A model generated the notes under the pieces. It made no database searches, had not been told where the DNA came from, and saw nothing but the letters and a program-made list of their open reading frames with translations. DNA of 64,000 nucleotides from Anaerolineae bacterium (lineage in GTDB: Bacteria; Chloroflexota; Anaerolineae; 4572-78; J111), in assembly GCA_023151115.1 (NCBI GenBank), contig JAKLJP010000016.1, positions 1 through 64,000 on the forward strand. Direction: 5' to 3'. A program made the translations under genes and the position numbers. Positions 53,949 through 62,760 of the stretch are shown here, in pieces (the first letter of the stretch is position 1; each line of letters begins with the position of its first letter).

Positions 53949-54021
53949 AGTTTCTCCTTCAGAGGCAGTGACAGGTGAGGCGAAGAATCGCTTCTATGCC
54001 TCACTTTCATGGTTGGCCGAC

Positions 54022-54056
54022 AAATAAAAACGGGCACTCTAAAAATGTGCCCGTTT
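54022..54056 (-). terminator. Expression-platform terminator of the glycine riboswitch
   Basis: CGGGCAC (54037-54031) pairs with GTGCCCG (54053-54047) around a nine-base loop, extended by AAA/TTT, followed by a T-run. It lies between aptamer II and gcvT, as expected if glycine binding relieves termination. Confidence 0.88.
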
Positions 54057-54061
54057 GCTCT

Positions 54062-54270
54062 GTCCTGAACCTGAGAGATTACCCCTTCGGTGCGACATTT
54101 GTCGTCTCTCCAGAGATGCTGTCTGCGCTACGATCCCTTTGCCTGAGAGTTTCAGCCGGAGTCTGGCTCGCTCCTCACCTTGCCCCTTCGGCGACCCAAT
54201 TCAATTTCAGATTTTGGATTTTAATCGTAAATCGTAAATCTAAAATCGTTGGGTTCTCTCCCGTTACGCG
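54062..54270 (-). promoter_or_regulatory. Tandem glycine riboswitch
   Basis: Two aptamers in the leader of gcvT. Aptamer I runs from GGGAGAGAACCC (54262-54251) through CGCCGAAGGGGCAA to CTCTCAGGCAAA (about 54149-54138). Aptamer II runs from CTGGAGAGACGAC through CACCGAAGGGGTAATC to CTCTCAGG (54077-54070) and ends with GGACAGAG. Both have the family's conserved core. In aptamer I, P2 (ACCCAA 54254-54249 with TTGGGT 54199-54194) encloses a 49-base loop made of a heptamer microrepeat hairpin; aptamer II has a short P2. Confidence 0.95.
54205..54248. repeat. TCGTAAA heptamer hairpin inside riboswitch P2 loop
   Basis: ATCGTAAATCGTAAATC with flanking GATTTTGGATTT/AAATCTAAAATC arms. Of 12 arm positions, 11 pair. 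It extends P2 of glycine aptamer I. Confidence 0.85.
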
Positions 54271-54315
54271 TCAACCAGCGAATATTTGATTGTGAGTAAT
54301 CCTACTACATTTTTC

Positions 54316-54344
54316 AGTTTAACACAGGGGCGAGGCTTTGTCAA
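54316..54344 (-). promoter_or_regulatory. Promoter of the gcvTHP operon
   Basis: -35 TTGACA (54344-54339), 17-bp spacer, -10 TAAACT (54321-54316). Initiation near 54309 puts the whole tandem riboswitch in the leader. Confidence 0.9.
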
Positions 54345-54549
54345 TCCGCAATCAAATCAGAGCAAGCCAGTTCTAACCACCCACATGGGTTTAACTTGCT
54401 CACAGCAACTACCTCAAGCATAAAGATTAGAAATTCGCAGGTGCTTGCGCTCCATAGTATACTATATTAACCACTTACAGCCATTACAACTCCTCCTAAT
54501 CGCTGCCTTGAGAACACATTCGGAAACTTCGCATTAAGGAGTACAAACC
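54345..54549. other. Divergent intergenic region before the phosphofructokinase gene
   Basis: No gene. Contains the perfect 12-bp palindrome ATAGTATACTAT (54454-54465), a possible operator. No convincing plus-strand promoter was found. Confidence 0.4.
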
Positions 54550-55497
54550 ATGAACCAAAATGCCAGGATTGCCACCGTCACCTTGAACCCAGCCATTGAT
54601 CGAACGGTCTTCGTTCCCAACTTCAAGGCCGGCCAGGTGAACCGGGTGGAACGAGAACAGTTAGATGCTGGTGGGAAAGGCGTCAATGTCGCCTCTGTTC
54701 TGGCTGACTTCGGCTTTGCTATGGCTGCGACCGGCTTTCTGGGGGCAGAAAACAGCTACATTTTTGAACAGCTTTTTGCGCGTAAAAAAATCGAGGACCG
54801 CTTCGTGCGGATAACCGGTCGAACCCGCACCGGCATCAAGATCATTGACGAAGTCCACCAGGAAACAACCGACCTCAACTTTCCCGGCCAGGCCCCAAGC
54901 GAGGCTGATGTGGCGTCTCTTTTTCAGCTTGTAGAAGGGTTGACGGCGGATTACCCCTGGTTTGTCCTGGCCGGAAGTATCCCGGCCGGAGTTTCCAGTA
55001 GCCTCTACCGAAACTTGATTGAGATCATCAAGGCCAAAGGGCGAGCCGTCGCCCTCGACACCAGCGGTGAGGGGCTGCATCGAGCGCTGCCCGCCGCGCC
55101 GACGTTAATCAAACCTAACCTGGATGAACTGCGGGAGCTAACCGGACAATCTCTCAGCACCCAGGCCCGCGTAGTTGAAGCGGCCCAAAGCTTGCTGCGC
55201 CAGGGCATCCAGACGGTGGTGATTTCAATGGGCGCGGAAGGAGCCATTTTTGTGGAAGCAGACGAGGTCGTGCTGGCTCAGCCGCCCCAAGTGGCCGTTG
55301 TTAGTACGGTGGGTGCGGGCGATGCGATGGTGAGCGGCACCGTAGCGGGCAAAACGCTGGGGCTTTCGCTGGCCGAGTGCGCCCGCTTAGCCACCGCCTT
55401 TTCAGCCAACACCGTCTCGCAGGTTGGCTCAGGGCTGCCGTCGCTGGACGTAATCGAAAATCTCAAAAGTCAAGTAACCCTTCGTCATTTAAACTGA
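54550..55497 (+). CDS. 1-phosphofructokinase family sugar kinase (PfkB)
   Basis: A 315-aa PfkB-family kinase closest in pattern to FruK/LacC. N-terminal TLNPAIDRTVFVPNFKAGQV, the substrate motif DAGGKGVNVASVLADFG, and the C-terminal ATP/catalytic motif VSTVGAGDAMVSGTVAGK with the catalytic Asp in GAGD. It phosphorylates fructose 1-phosphate, fructose 6-phosphate or tagatose 6-phosphate; which one is not determinable by eye, and no PTS genes are nearby. AAGGAG precedes the ATG. Likely co-transcribed with the lactate dehydrogenase gene 31 bases downstream. Confidence 0.92.
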   Translation: MNQNARIATVTLNPAIDRTVFVPNFKAGQVNRVEREQLDAGGKGVNVASVLADFGFAMAATGFLGAENSYIFEQLFARKKIEDRFVRITGRTRTGIKIIDEVHQETTDLNFPGQAPSEADVASLFQLVEGLTADYPWFVLAGSIPAGVSSSLYRNLIEIIKAKGRAVALDTSGEGLHRALPAAPTLIKPNLDELRELTGQSLSTQARVVEAAQSLLRQGIQTVVISMGAEGAIFVEADEVVLAQPPQVAVVSTVGAGDAMVSGTVAGKTLGLSLAECARLATAFSANTVSQVGSGLPSLDVIENLKSQVTLRHLN

Positions 55498-55528
55498 TCG
55501 TTAAGTCGGCCCTTGTGGAGGTTCAATA

Positions 55529-56479
55529 ATGTCTAAAATTGGGATTGTGGGGACAGGGATGGTAGGCGCCACGGCTGCTTATGCTCTGGCGATGCGTGGC
55601 ATTGGCGGCGAGCTAGTGCTAGTAGATAAAAACCAGGTCCGGGCGAAGGCTGAAGCGGCCGATATTTTGCATGCGGTTCCGTTTGCCCACCCCATCCGCG
55701 TCACGTCTGGCAACTACCCTGATTTGGCGGGCAGCCGGGTGGTGATAATTGCCGCCGGGGTGGGCCAGAAACCAGGTGAAACTCGGCTGCAACTGTTGGA
55801 ACGGAACGCGGCTATTTTCAAAAGTATGATCCCTGATGTGCTCAAATATGCGCCGGAGGCAGTGCTAGTGGTGGCGACGAACCCGGTGGATATTATGACC
55901 CATCTTACCGCCCAATGCGCCGCCGAGTTTGGCGTGCCGGCCACACGCATCTTTGGTTCCGGCACCACCCTGGATACGGCTCGCTTTAGGGTTTTGCTCA
56001 GCAACCTGGTCGGAGTAGCTGCAAACAACGTTCACGGCTACGTCATCGGCGAGCACGGCGACTCGGAGGTGTTGGTCTGGTCGCGGGTCACGGTGGGGGC
56101 CATTCCCCTCGAAGATTTTTGCCGAACCCAAAAGATACAATTTGACGAGGCCATTCGCCAGGAGATTGACCAGCAAGTGCGCCGCGCTGCCTATACCATC
56201 ATTGAAGGCAAGGGCGCGACATACTACGGCATCGGCAGCGCCCTGGCCCGCATTGTAAGCGCGCTTCTGGATGACCAGCGGGCGGTTCTGACCGTTTGCA
56301 GCCTGGTACCACATGTAGCCGGTGTGCCGGATGTCACCCTGGCTTTGCCTCATATTGTCGGTGGGCAGGGAGTTCTGGGGACTTTACCTTTACCGCTCAG
56401 CCCAACGGAGGAATCCGCTCTCCAGGCCAGCGCCACAATTATCAGAACGGCTATTGACGAATTACGGAAAGCGGGTTAA
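55529..56479 (+). CDS. ldh: L-lactate dehydrogenase
   Basis: NAD-dependent reduction of pyruvate to L-lactate. At 316 aa, the Rossmann motif [16 protein letters not shown] is at residues 5-20. The substrate-specificity loop [16 protein letters not shown] carries Gln where malate dehydrogenases have Arg, supporting lactate. The catalytic histidine is in [10 protein letters not shown] and substrate arginines lie in NPVDIM-adjacent and [15 protein letters not shown] segments. GGAGG precedes the ATG. Paired with a phosphofructokinase-type gene, consistent with fermentative sugar use. Confidence 0.95.
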   Translation: MSKIGIVGTGMVGATAAYALAMRGIGGELVLVDKNQVRAKAEAADILHAVPFAHPIRVTSGNYPDLAGSRVVIIAAGVGQKPGETRLQLLERNAAIFKSMIPDVLKYAPEAVLVVATNPVDIMTHLTAQCAAEFGVPATRIFGSGTTLDTARFRVLLSNLVGVAANNVHGYVIGEHGDSEVLVWSRVTVGAIPLEDFCRTQKIQFDEAIRQEIDQQVRRAAYTIIEGKGATYYGIGSALARIVSALLDDQRAVLTVCSLVPHVAGVPDVTLALPHIVGGQGVLGTLPLPLSPTEESALQASATIIRTAIDELRKAG

Positions 56480-56482
56480 GCT

Positions 56483-56634
56483 CTCCGGCTCTTATTCATA
56501 CTCGGTAGATCCAGTTTTTCACCGTAGCTGCGCATCCGTATGCGTCAGCGGGCGGCATAGGGATACCACCTTACTCCGGCTCTTATTCATACCCAGTAGG
56601 TCCAATTTTCGAGGAGTGAGGCATGCCCATGTGC
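56483..56634. repeat. Direct repeats and half copy of a dispersed hairpin element
   Basis: A 31-bp segment beginning CTCCGGCTCTTATTCATAC occurs twice (56483-56513 and 56574-56604, three mismatches). The second is followed by TCCAATTTTCGAGGAGTGAG and GCATGCCCATGTG, matching one arm of the hairpin at 62653-62757. It separates convergent ldh and aacS. Confidence 0.7.
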
Positions 56635-56635
56635 C

Positions 56636-58624
56636 TTAACTCTTCTTTTTCTTCAACCGCTGAGCAAATTCGGCAAAATAATTTATCGCCTCAGGATTAC
56701 GCATAGCCCCCTGATTGGCCGCCTGTTCCACTGGCTGGCCGAGCAAAATCTTACGAATGGGAACTTCCATCTTTTTGCCGCTTAGGGTGTAAGGAATTTG
56801 GTCTACGGCAAAGATGTCGTCGGGCACGTGGCGGGGTGAAATATCCTCCCGGATACGGCGTTTGATGCGCTGCCGCAGGTCGTCATCCAGTTCCACCCCC
56901 TCGCGCAGCACCACAAACAGCGGCATATAGGATTCTTGCCCCAACGCTTCTAAATCAATCACCAGGCAATCTACAATTTCATTTAGACTCAACACGGCCC
57001 GATAAATTTCGCTGGTGCCCATGCGGACCCCCTGCCGGTTGATGGTCGAGTCGGAACGGCCATAAATGATGCAGCCCTGGCGCTGGTTAATTTTAAGCCA
57101 GTCGCCGTGCCGCCAGATACCGGGAAACATCGAGAAGTAGCTGGCCTGATAGCGTTTCATATCCGGGTCGTTCCAGAAAAAAAGCGGCATGGACGGCATC
57201 GGTTCGGTGATAACCAACTCGCCCACCTCGTTGATGACCGGCTGGCCTGCTTCGTTGAACGCCTGCACTTTTGCCCCTAGCGAAGGCCCCTGTAATTCCC
57301 CGGCGTAAATGGGCTGGAGCCGCACCCCGCCGATAAAAGCGGTACACAAGTCGGTACCGCCGCTGATGGACTCCAGGGCCAGGTCGGTGCTGATGTTTTG
57401 GTAGACCCACTGAAAGCCATCCACCGGCAGCGGGGAGCCGGTGGAGCCGAGCGCCCGCAGGCAGCTCAGGTCTAAATCGCGGTTGGGCTGAATCCCGGCC
57501 TTCATACAAGCCTGAATAAAAGCGGCAGCCGTGCCAAAATAGGTCATCCCGCTTTGCTCGGCCAGCCGCCACAAGCGGTTTAGGTCCGGGTAGCCGGGGC
57601 TGCCATCGTACAGAATGATAGACGTGCCGTTGAGCAGCCCGCCGACCAGAAAGTTCCACATCATCCAGCCGGTGCTGGTGAACCAGAAAAAGCGGTCGTC
57701 GGGCTTCAAATCCAGGTGGAGATGGATGGCTTTGAGATGTTCCAACAAAATTCCACCCTGACTCTGTACAATCGGCTTGGGCAGACCCGTAGTACCGGAG
57801 GAATAGAGGATCCACAGGGGATGGTCAAAGGGGACTTGCTTGTAAGCGAGGGCAGCCGCTGGAGTCGTTGTTAATAACTCGTTCCACAAAACCGTGTTTT
57901 CGAGTGCAGTGGCAGACCCATCTGTTAGCTTAGTTACCAATACCGTTTTTTCGACCGTGGGTAAATCAGCCTGGAGTTTGGCAACTACATCGGTCCGGTC
58001 GAAGGGTTTGCCGTTCCAGTAGTAACCATCCACCGCGATGAGTACCTTCGGCTCAATCTGGCTGAAGCGGTCCAGCACGCTGCGCTCGCCAAAATCGGGT
58101 GGGCAACTGGACCAGATTGCGCCGAGGCTGGCAATGGCCAGAAACGTAATAACTGCTTCGGGGGTGTTGGGTAGATAAGCCACCACCCGGTCGCCGGGTT
58201 GAACGCCCATCGTTTTGAGCGCCAGGGCTATTTTGGCTGTTTGCTCATAGAGTTGCGACCAACTGACTTCGGTTAGCGGTCCGGTTTCTGGCTGGTAGAA
58301 AATGGCCGGTTGGTCGGACATGGGGCGGCGGAAGAAGTTCTCGGTGTAGTTGAGCTTGGCTTCGGCAAACCATTTGGCTCCTGGCATCTTGCGCCCCGTT
58401 AGCACGGAGGTGTACGGCGCTGAAGCTACAATATCGAAGTATTCCCACAGGCTGGCCCAAAATGCCTCGATTTCTGTGACCGACCAGTCCCACAACTGGG
58501 GGTAGGTTTGAAAATTTAGCCCCTTATTTTCTCTGAGCCAGGCCATATAGCGGGTCAAATTAGCCTGTTCAATTGTTTCGGCTGTTGGCTGCCACAGTAA
58601 ACTACCTTCGACAATCTGCCTCAT
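56636..58624 (-). CDS. aacS: Acetoacetyl-CoA synthetase
   Basis: AMP-forming acyl-CoA ligase of 662 aa, activating acetoacetate. N-terminal DUF3448-like segment (about 35-95, WDWSVTEIEAFWASLWEYFD). ATP motif LYSSGTTGLPKPIVQSQGG, motif GSTGSPLP, and the C-terminal YGRSDSTINRQGVRMGTSEI and LSGKKMEVPIRKIL with the catalytic lysine. Length and the TSTGWMMWNF motif fit AacS rather than acetyl-CoA synthetase. It would channel acetoacetate from ketone-body or polyhydroxybutyrate turnover. A GGGGGG-rich ribosome site precedes the ATG. Confidence 0.93.
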   Translation of the reverse strand: MRQIVEGSLLWQPTAETIEQANLTRYMAWLRENKGLNFQTYPQLWDWSVTEIEAFWASLWEYFDIVASAPYTSVLTGRKMPGAKWFAEAKLNYTENFFRRPMSDQPAIFYQPETGPLTEVSWSQLYEQTAKIALALKTMGVQPGDRVVAYLPNTPEAVITFLAIASLGAIWSSCPPDFGERSVLDRFSQIEPKVLIAVDGYYWNGKPFDRTDVVAKLQADLPTVEKTVLVTKLTDGSATALENTVLWNELLTTTPAAALAYKQVPFDHPLWILYSSGTTGLPKPIVQSQGGILLEHLKAIHLHLDLKPDDRFFWFTSTGWMMWNFLVGGLLNGTSIILYDGSPGYPDLNRLWRLAEQSGMTYFGTAAAFIQACMKAGIQPNRDLDLSCLRALGSTGSPLPVDGFQWVYQNISTDLALESISGGTDLCTAFIGGVRLQPIYAGELQGPSLGAKVQAFNEAGQPVINEVGELVITEPMPSMPLFFWNDPDMKRYQASYFSMFPGIWRHGDWLKINQRQGCIIYGRSDSTINRQGVRMGTSEIYRAVLSLNEIVDCLVIDLEALGQESYMPLFVVLREGVELDDDLRQRIKRRIREDISPRHVPDDIFAVDQIPYTLSGKKMEVPIRKILLGQPVEQAANQGAMRNPEAINYFAEFAQRLKKKKS

Positions 58625-58703
58625 GGGTCCCCCCTACTTGTAATAACAGTATCTCTTCTGAAACTCCACTAAGGATCGTGGATTAAACAACTTCCCCAAT
58701 TCA

Positions 58704-58773
58704 CTGGAGATTGGAGATTAGAGATTCAGGCTATAATTTCCACGCGAAGCGTCTAATCTCCAAATCTACCAAT
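58704..58773. repeat. Heptamer hairpin upstream of aacS (GGAGATT type)
   Basis: CTGGAGATTGGAGATTAGAG faces GTCTAATCTCCAAATCTACC. Confidence 0.7.
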
Positions 58774-58791
58774 GGGCCAGTTAATTAATTC

Positions 58792-59118
58792 TCATTCCCA
58801 AGCCGCCGTCACTGGAAGATATCCTCGCGTAATTTTGGTGAGGGGCTGGTTGACGGTGAACTGTTTGGCTCGGATGTGGTTAATCCCAAAGGCTTGCAGT
58901 CGGGCGGTGTGTTCTTGCACGTAGCGCTCCGCCAAGGTTTCATCCTCAAACAGGTAGATACCGCCAGCTTCCTGGGTGTCAGGATTTTCAGTCCAGATTT
59001 TCCAAATCAGGCCCGGTGTTTGGGCCAGCTGATAGGCCAGCTCGGTGTAAGCAATCGCCATTTCATTGCCCCAGGGACCTGCTACCGGGAAATCAAACTG
59101 TAAAAGTGTGAGTGCCAT
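58792..59118 (-). CDS. YdhR-like mono-oxygenase family protein
   Basis: A 108-aa ferredoxin-like-fold protein of the YdhR/ABM family. Landmarks: LLQFDFPVAGPWG, LAQTPGLIWKIWTENPDTQE and AGGIYLFEDETLAERYVQEH. Related proteins are small dimeric proteins with presumed monooxygenase or oxidative-stress roles, but the biochemical function is not established. An AGGAG lies about 11 bases before the ATG. It is between aacS and the cupin gene on the same strand. Confidence 0.9.
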   Translation of the reverse strand: MALTLLQFDFPVAGPWGNEMAIAYTELAYQLAQTPGLIWKIWTENPDTQEAGGIYLFEDETLAERYVQEHTARLQAFGINHIRAKQFTVNQPLTKITRGYLPVTAAWE

Positions 59119-59238
59119 TTTTGAATCGCTCCTGTTAATAGATTTTTTAAATTCTCAGCCACAAATGAGGGGGTATGTGGTGCGTTTGCGTGAAGTTACG
59201 CAGTACACACCACACCCCAGAGAACAGCCTTTCAATGA

Positions 59239-59712
59239 CTACTTTTTGCCGTTGAGCAGCAGTTCCACGTGATGCCGTTGACCAACTTCGACCATTTTGG
59301 CCGGGTCGGGCGGGCCGCCCTGGACAACATGGCTCAAATCGCGCAAGAAATCTTCATGTCCGGCCGGGTTGAGGCTGACCAGGATTTTGCCCGGCTCACT
59401 CCCCACATTCTTGAAGTTGTGGATGACGCCGCGGGGGATGATGACACATGCTCCGGCCTCAGCTTGCACCGTTTCCTGGCCCAGCAGCACAGCGAAGCAG
59501 CCGTTGACTACATAAATTACTTTATCGGCGTTGTGAATGATGTGTGGCGGCGACCCCGCACCCGGCGAGACCTGTTGTTCCAGCAGGCAGTAGGCCCCGT
59601 TGGTATCCTGGCTGACCACCTTAGGCGTCACCGTAATGCCCAGCATCGAGAAGCTTTCGCCCGCGCCGGGGGCCAACACTTTCCCTGATTGACTTTTGAC
59701 TGTTATAGACAT
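59239..59712 (-). CDS. Cupin-domain protein
   Basis: A 157-aa single-domain cupin, soluble. The beta-barrel motifs include QQVSPGAGSPPHIIHNADKV (metal-ligand His region), VIYVVNGCFAVLLG and VIIPRGVIHNFKNVGSEPGK (second cupin motif with PxGxxHxxxN). The ligand is unknown. The start at 59712 has GGAGG four to five bases upstream; a longer frame lacks a site. A good promoter lies 70 bases upstream. Confidence 0.92.
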   Translation of the reverse strand: MSITVKSQSGKVLAPGAGESFSMLGITVTPKVVSQDTNGAYCLLEQQVSPGAGSPPHIIHNADKVIYVVNGCFAVLLGQETVQAEAGACVIIPRGVIHNFKNVGSEPGKILVSLNPAGHEDFLRDLSHVVQGGPPDPAKMVEVGQRHHVELLLNGKK

Positions 59713-59781
59713 TTTTCCTCCATAATTGAATGGTTTTTGAACTACCGGGAAGCAGTTCAATTGCTTAATGATTACAGCCTG

Positions 59782-59811
59782 AGTATAGCAAAACTCAGGG
59801 TGTAGTGTCAT
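59782..59811 (-). promoter_or_regulatory. Promoter of the cupin gene
   Basis: -35 ATGACA (59811-59806), 18-bp spacer, -10 TATACT (59787-59782). Confidence 0.75.
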
Positions 59812-59870
59812 TGCCCAAAAGGAACATTCAATCAGAGGCGGGGGTGTAGTTATGGGTGTATTGGAATTGC

Positions 59871-62585
59871 CTAAATCAACCGCAGCGCTCTGGCTCTGGC
59901 GACGGCCTGGGTACGGTTATTAACGCCGAGTTTGCCGTAGATATTGATGGTGTGGCGCTTGGCTGTGCCAGGGGCGATGACCAGCTCCTGGGCAATCTCC
60001 TGGTTGGTCAGCCCCAGGGCCAGCAGGCGCAACACCTCCAGCTCGCGGGCCGAGAGGCTTTCGCTCCCAGGCAGAACGAATGTCGCCGGAGCGGCATCCA
60101 ACTCTAGCAGAATCATCGCCCGTTGAACCAGGGCCGGAGCGAGGTGATGTTCCTGGGCCAGCTGCAGCAGCGCCGCCGCTTGCGGCCCTTCCTGAGCCAA
60201 CACGCCGGGCATACCTCGCTGCTCCAATTCGGCCAGGACCGAGCGCAATTCTACCAGGGCCGCTTCCGGGCGATGCCACTCCAGGTATAGGTCGGCCAGC
60301 GTCAGCCGGGCATCCGTCAGCAGCAGGGGGTGGCGCAGCCAGCTTTGGGCGGCGATGGCCTGATGCAGGCTGGCTTCGGCCTCGACGTAACGCTGTTGGC
60401 GGCGGGCCAGCAGGCTATCGAGTAGCAGCCGGCCCACCTGAGCTTCGGGCAGTTCGTGAGGAATAGGGCTGGCCGCCAGCCCGATATGCACCTGCTTCAA
60501 GGTCTCATCGTGCCGGTGCTGCCAGGCCATGCGTCCGGCCAGGTAGCTGTAGCAGGCCAGCCATTGCCGGTAAGTCAACACCCCCTCAATTCGGGAGCGG
60601 ATGCGGTCAAAATAGGCGTTAAAGGCGGCCTCATCGCTCCGGTTCAGGGCATCGAGTAAAAACACGTGGTCAATGTACAACTCCAGGTGGGCAAAACTGC
60701 CCAACTCCTGGACCATCGCCTGGGCCTGGCTGGCTGCTTGCAGCGCATCAGCAGGCCGGCCTTGCAAGGCATAGATATAGCCCAGGTAGGCCAACGCCCC
60801 AGCCTGGGCCGGGCCGATCCCCTCCCCAAACAGGGCCAGCACTCGCCGGCAAAATTGCTCGATGGGGACTGCTCCGGCGGCAGTAAAAACATATTGCGGC
60901 CCCAGGCTTAAAACCACGCTTTGATACGCCCCTTTATCGCCCGAAGCCAGCACTTCACTTAGGGCGCCGGCCAGATTGCGCTCAAATTGAGGCCAGTCGC
61001 GCTGGTAGAAGGCGGTCCAGACGAGATTAATCTGGCTTTTGACCCGCCGGGCCAGAGGCAGGGGGAAGGTGAGCGACTCCTCCAGAATGGGCCGGGCCTG
61101 GGACACATCGGCCAGGCAGACAAAGACCTCGCCCAACTGTACCAGGGTCTCGGCTTGACCGGCGGTATCACGGGTGGCGGCAAAACCGCGCCACGCCGTT
61201 TCCAGCCAGGGCCGGGCCGTCTCGTAATGGCCTCGGTTCACATCATCGGCTCCTAAAAGGAGATTGAGCCAGGGTCTAACCTGTCGAGCCGCTTCGGGTA
61301 GCAGTTCAATCCAGCGGCGGACACTGCCCAAAGAACCGCGCTCCAACTGCTGCCGTCCCAGTGTTTCGATGGTCTGGGCGGCTTCGGGCCACAGTTCGGC
61401 CGCCAGGTAGTGGCGGATGGTTTCGCCGGGCAGCGGATGAGCCTCGGCGGCGCGGCAATGGAGCAGCCTGACTTGCTCCGGCATCTCCTGGCTGAGTTGT
61501 CGCCGTAAAAAGTGGGCAAAGAGGGTGTGGTAACGATAGGCCAGGCCGGGGTCGGCGGCTGACCCGGTAGGGGTTTGGGTGAGGGTGATAAACAGGTTGC
61601 GCCGGTAGACTTCTTCCAGCAGCGCCGAGGCCTCCGGCTGGCCGGTAACCGCTCCGCAGAGTTCGGGTGTTAGTTCGCTTAAAATGGAGGTTTCCAGCAA
61701 AAAGCGGCGCAGGGGCGCTTCTTGATAACGCAGCACTTCATCGGCCAGAAAATCAAACACGTGGCGCTGGCTGTGGTTCAGACGGGTAAGCAGGGCTGTA
61801 CACTCAGCCGCGCTGGCGCTTTGCCCCAGCGAGAGGGTCAGCAACCGCACCCCTGTCGCCCAGCCTTCGGTATGTTGCTGCAATAGGCGTAGACTCTCAC
61901 TGGACAGATGCAGTCCCAATCGCTCGTTGAGCCAGAGCGCCACCTCTTGGTCGGTGAAACGCAGGTCGTCCAGCCGAAACTCGGCCAGATAGCCTCGCGC
62001 CCGCAGCCGCGATAAGGCCAGCGGCGGGGCATAGCGAGCAGCGATGACCAGCCGCATAGTGGAGGGTAAATGCTCGACAAAATAATCAAGCGCCTGATGA
62101 ATGGCCGGGTCGGTGATGAGGTGGAAATCATCCAGCATCAGGGCCATGGGCTGGCCCCATGCCAGCAGTTCATTACTGAGACTGCCCATCGCCCGCCGGA
62201 GCGTCTCGGTAGCGGGCAGCCGGCTTGAGCCGGCCAGCAGAGCCTCAGCCTGCTGGCCGCAGCCGGGGCAGAGTCGCTGCACAGCGGCCACCAGAGCAGC
62301 AAAGAAGCGGCCGGGGTCGTTGTCATCCTCGTCCAGCGAGAGCCAGGCCACGCTGAAAGGCTGAAAAAGATTTTCGTCGTCAGCCTTTTGTTGGCACAGG
62401 GCGGCCAGTAGGGTGGTTTTGCCATAGCCAGGCGGCGCCGAAATCAGGGTGAGGGCGTGACGGTCAAGCGCCTGTTGTAGGGCTGTGAGCAAACGGGGGC
62501 GCAGAACAATGTCATCACGCAGGCGGGGAGGGTAAAGCTTGGTTTGCACCAGCCAGGCGGCCGGTGCAGGGTTAGATAGGGGCAT
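59871..62585 (-). CDS. MalT/LAL-type LuxR family transcriptional regulator
   Basis: A 904-aa STAND-type ATP-dependent activator. N-terminal NTPase domain with P-loop APPGYGKTT (residues 50-58) and the Walker-B segment [13 protein letters not shown] winged-helix and TPR-like sensor region follows (about 380-830, MalT-like). The C-terminal LuxR helix-turn-helix is at about 840-904 ([20 protein letters not shown], then [20 protein letters not shown]). The inducer is unknown. The start codon lies six bases after a consensus -10 box, so the mRNA is probably leaderless. It may regulate the co-directional cupin/YdhR/aacS genes, by position only. Confidence 0.93.
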   Translation of the reverse strand: MPLSNPAPAAWLVQTKLYPPRLRDDIVLRPRLLTALQQALDRHALTLISAPPGYGKTTLLAALCQQKADDENLFQPFSVAWLSLDEDDNDPGRFFAALVAAVQRLCPGCGQQAEALLAGSSRLPATETLRRAMGSLSNELLAWGQPMALMLDDFHLITDPAIHQALDYFVEHLPSTMRLVIAARYAPPLALSRLRARGYLAEFRLDDLRFTDQEVALWLNERLGLHLSSESLRLLQQHTEGWATGVRLLTLSLGQSASAAECTALLTRLNHSQRHVFDFLADEVLRYQEAPLRRFLLETSILSELTPELCGAVTGQPEASALLEEVYRRNLFITLTQTPTGSAADPGLAYRYHTLFAHFLRRQLSQEMPEQVRLLHCRAAEAHPLPGETIRHYLAAELWPEAAQTIETLGRQQLERGSLGSVRRWIELLPEAARQVRPWLNLLLGADDVNRGHYETARPWLETAWRGFAATRDTAGQAETLVQLGEVFVCLADVSQARPILEESLTFPLPLARRVKSQINLVWTAFYQRDWPQFERNLAGALSEVLASGDKGAYQSVVLSLGPQYVFTAAGAVPIEQFCRRVLALFGEGIGPAQAGALAYLGYIYALQGRPADALQAASQAQAMVQELGSFAHLELYIDHVFLLDALNRSDEAAFNAYFDRIRSRIEGVLTYRQWLACYSYLAGRMAWQHRHDETLKQVHIGLAASPIPHELPEAQVGRLLLDSLLARRQQRYVEAEASLHQAIAAQSWLRHPLLLTDARLTLADLYLEWHRPEAALVELRSVLAELEQRGMPGVLAQEGPQAAALLQLAQEHHLAPALVQRAMILLELDAAPATFVLPGSESLSARELEVLRLLALGLTNQEIAQELVIAPGTAKRHTINIYGKLGVNNRTQAVARARALRLI

Positions 62586-62591
62586 ACCTGT

Positions 62592-62619
62592 ATTATAATT
62601 GAGTTTTTTTGCGGGTCAA
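62592..62619 (-). promoter_or_regulatory. Promoter giving a leaderless LAL regulator mRNA
   Basis: -35 TTGACC (62619-62614), 16-bp spacer, -10 TATAAT (62597-62592). Only six bases separate the -10 box from the ATG at 62585, so the expected start nucleotide is the A of the start codon. No Shine-Dalgarno sequence is present. Confidence 0.8.
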
Positions 62620-62652
62620 TCGGAAAAAGAGGGAGCTTTACATTGTTTACCC

Positions 62653-62757
62653 ATGCTCAGTGGATCCAAATTTGAGGAGCCAGCACGCCCATGTGCTGGC
62701 GGTGTTCGACACGTGGGCGTGCCTTACTCCTCGAAAATTGGATCTGCTGATGCTCTA
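62653..62757. repeat. Dispersed ~105-bp hairpin element (full copy)
   Basis: Left arm: CAGTGGATCCAAATTTGAGG and CACGCCCATGTG. Right arm: CACGTGGGCGTG and CTCCTCGAAAATTGGATCTG. It lies between the regulator and the methyltransferase gene and matches the half copy at 56593-56634. Confidence 0.75.
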
Positions 62758-62760
62758 TGT

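Noticed and set aside
54454..54465. ATAGTATACTAT as the -10 region of a phosphofructokinase promoter
   Set aside because: No acceptable -35 hexamer at 16-18 bp; retained only as a palindrome of unknown meaning.
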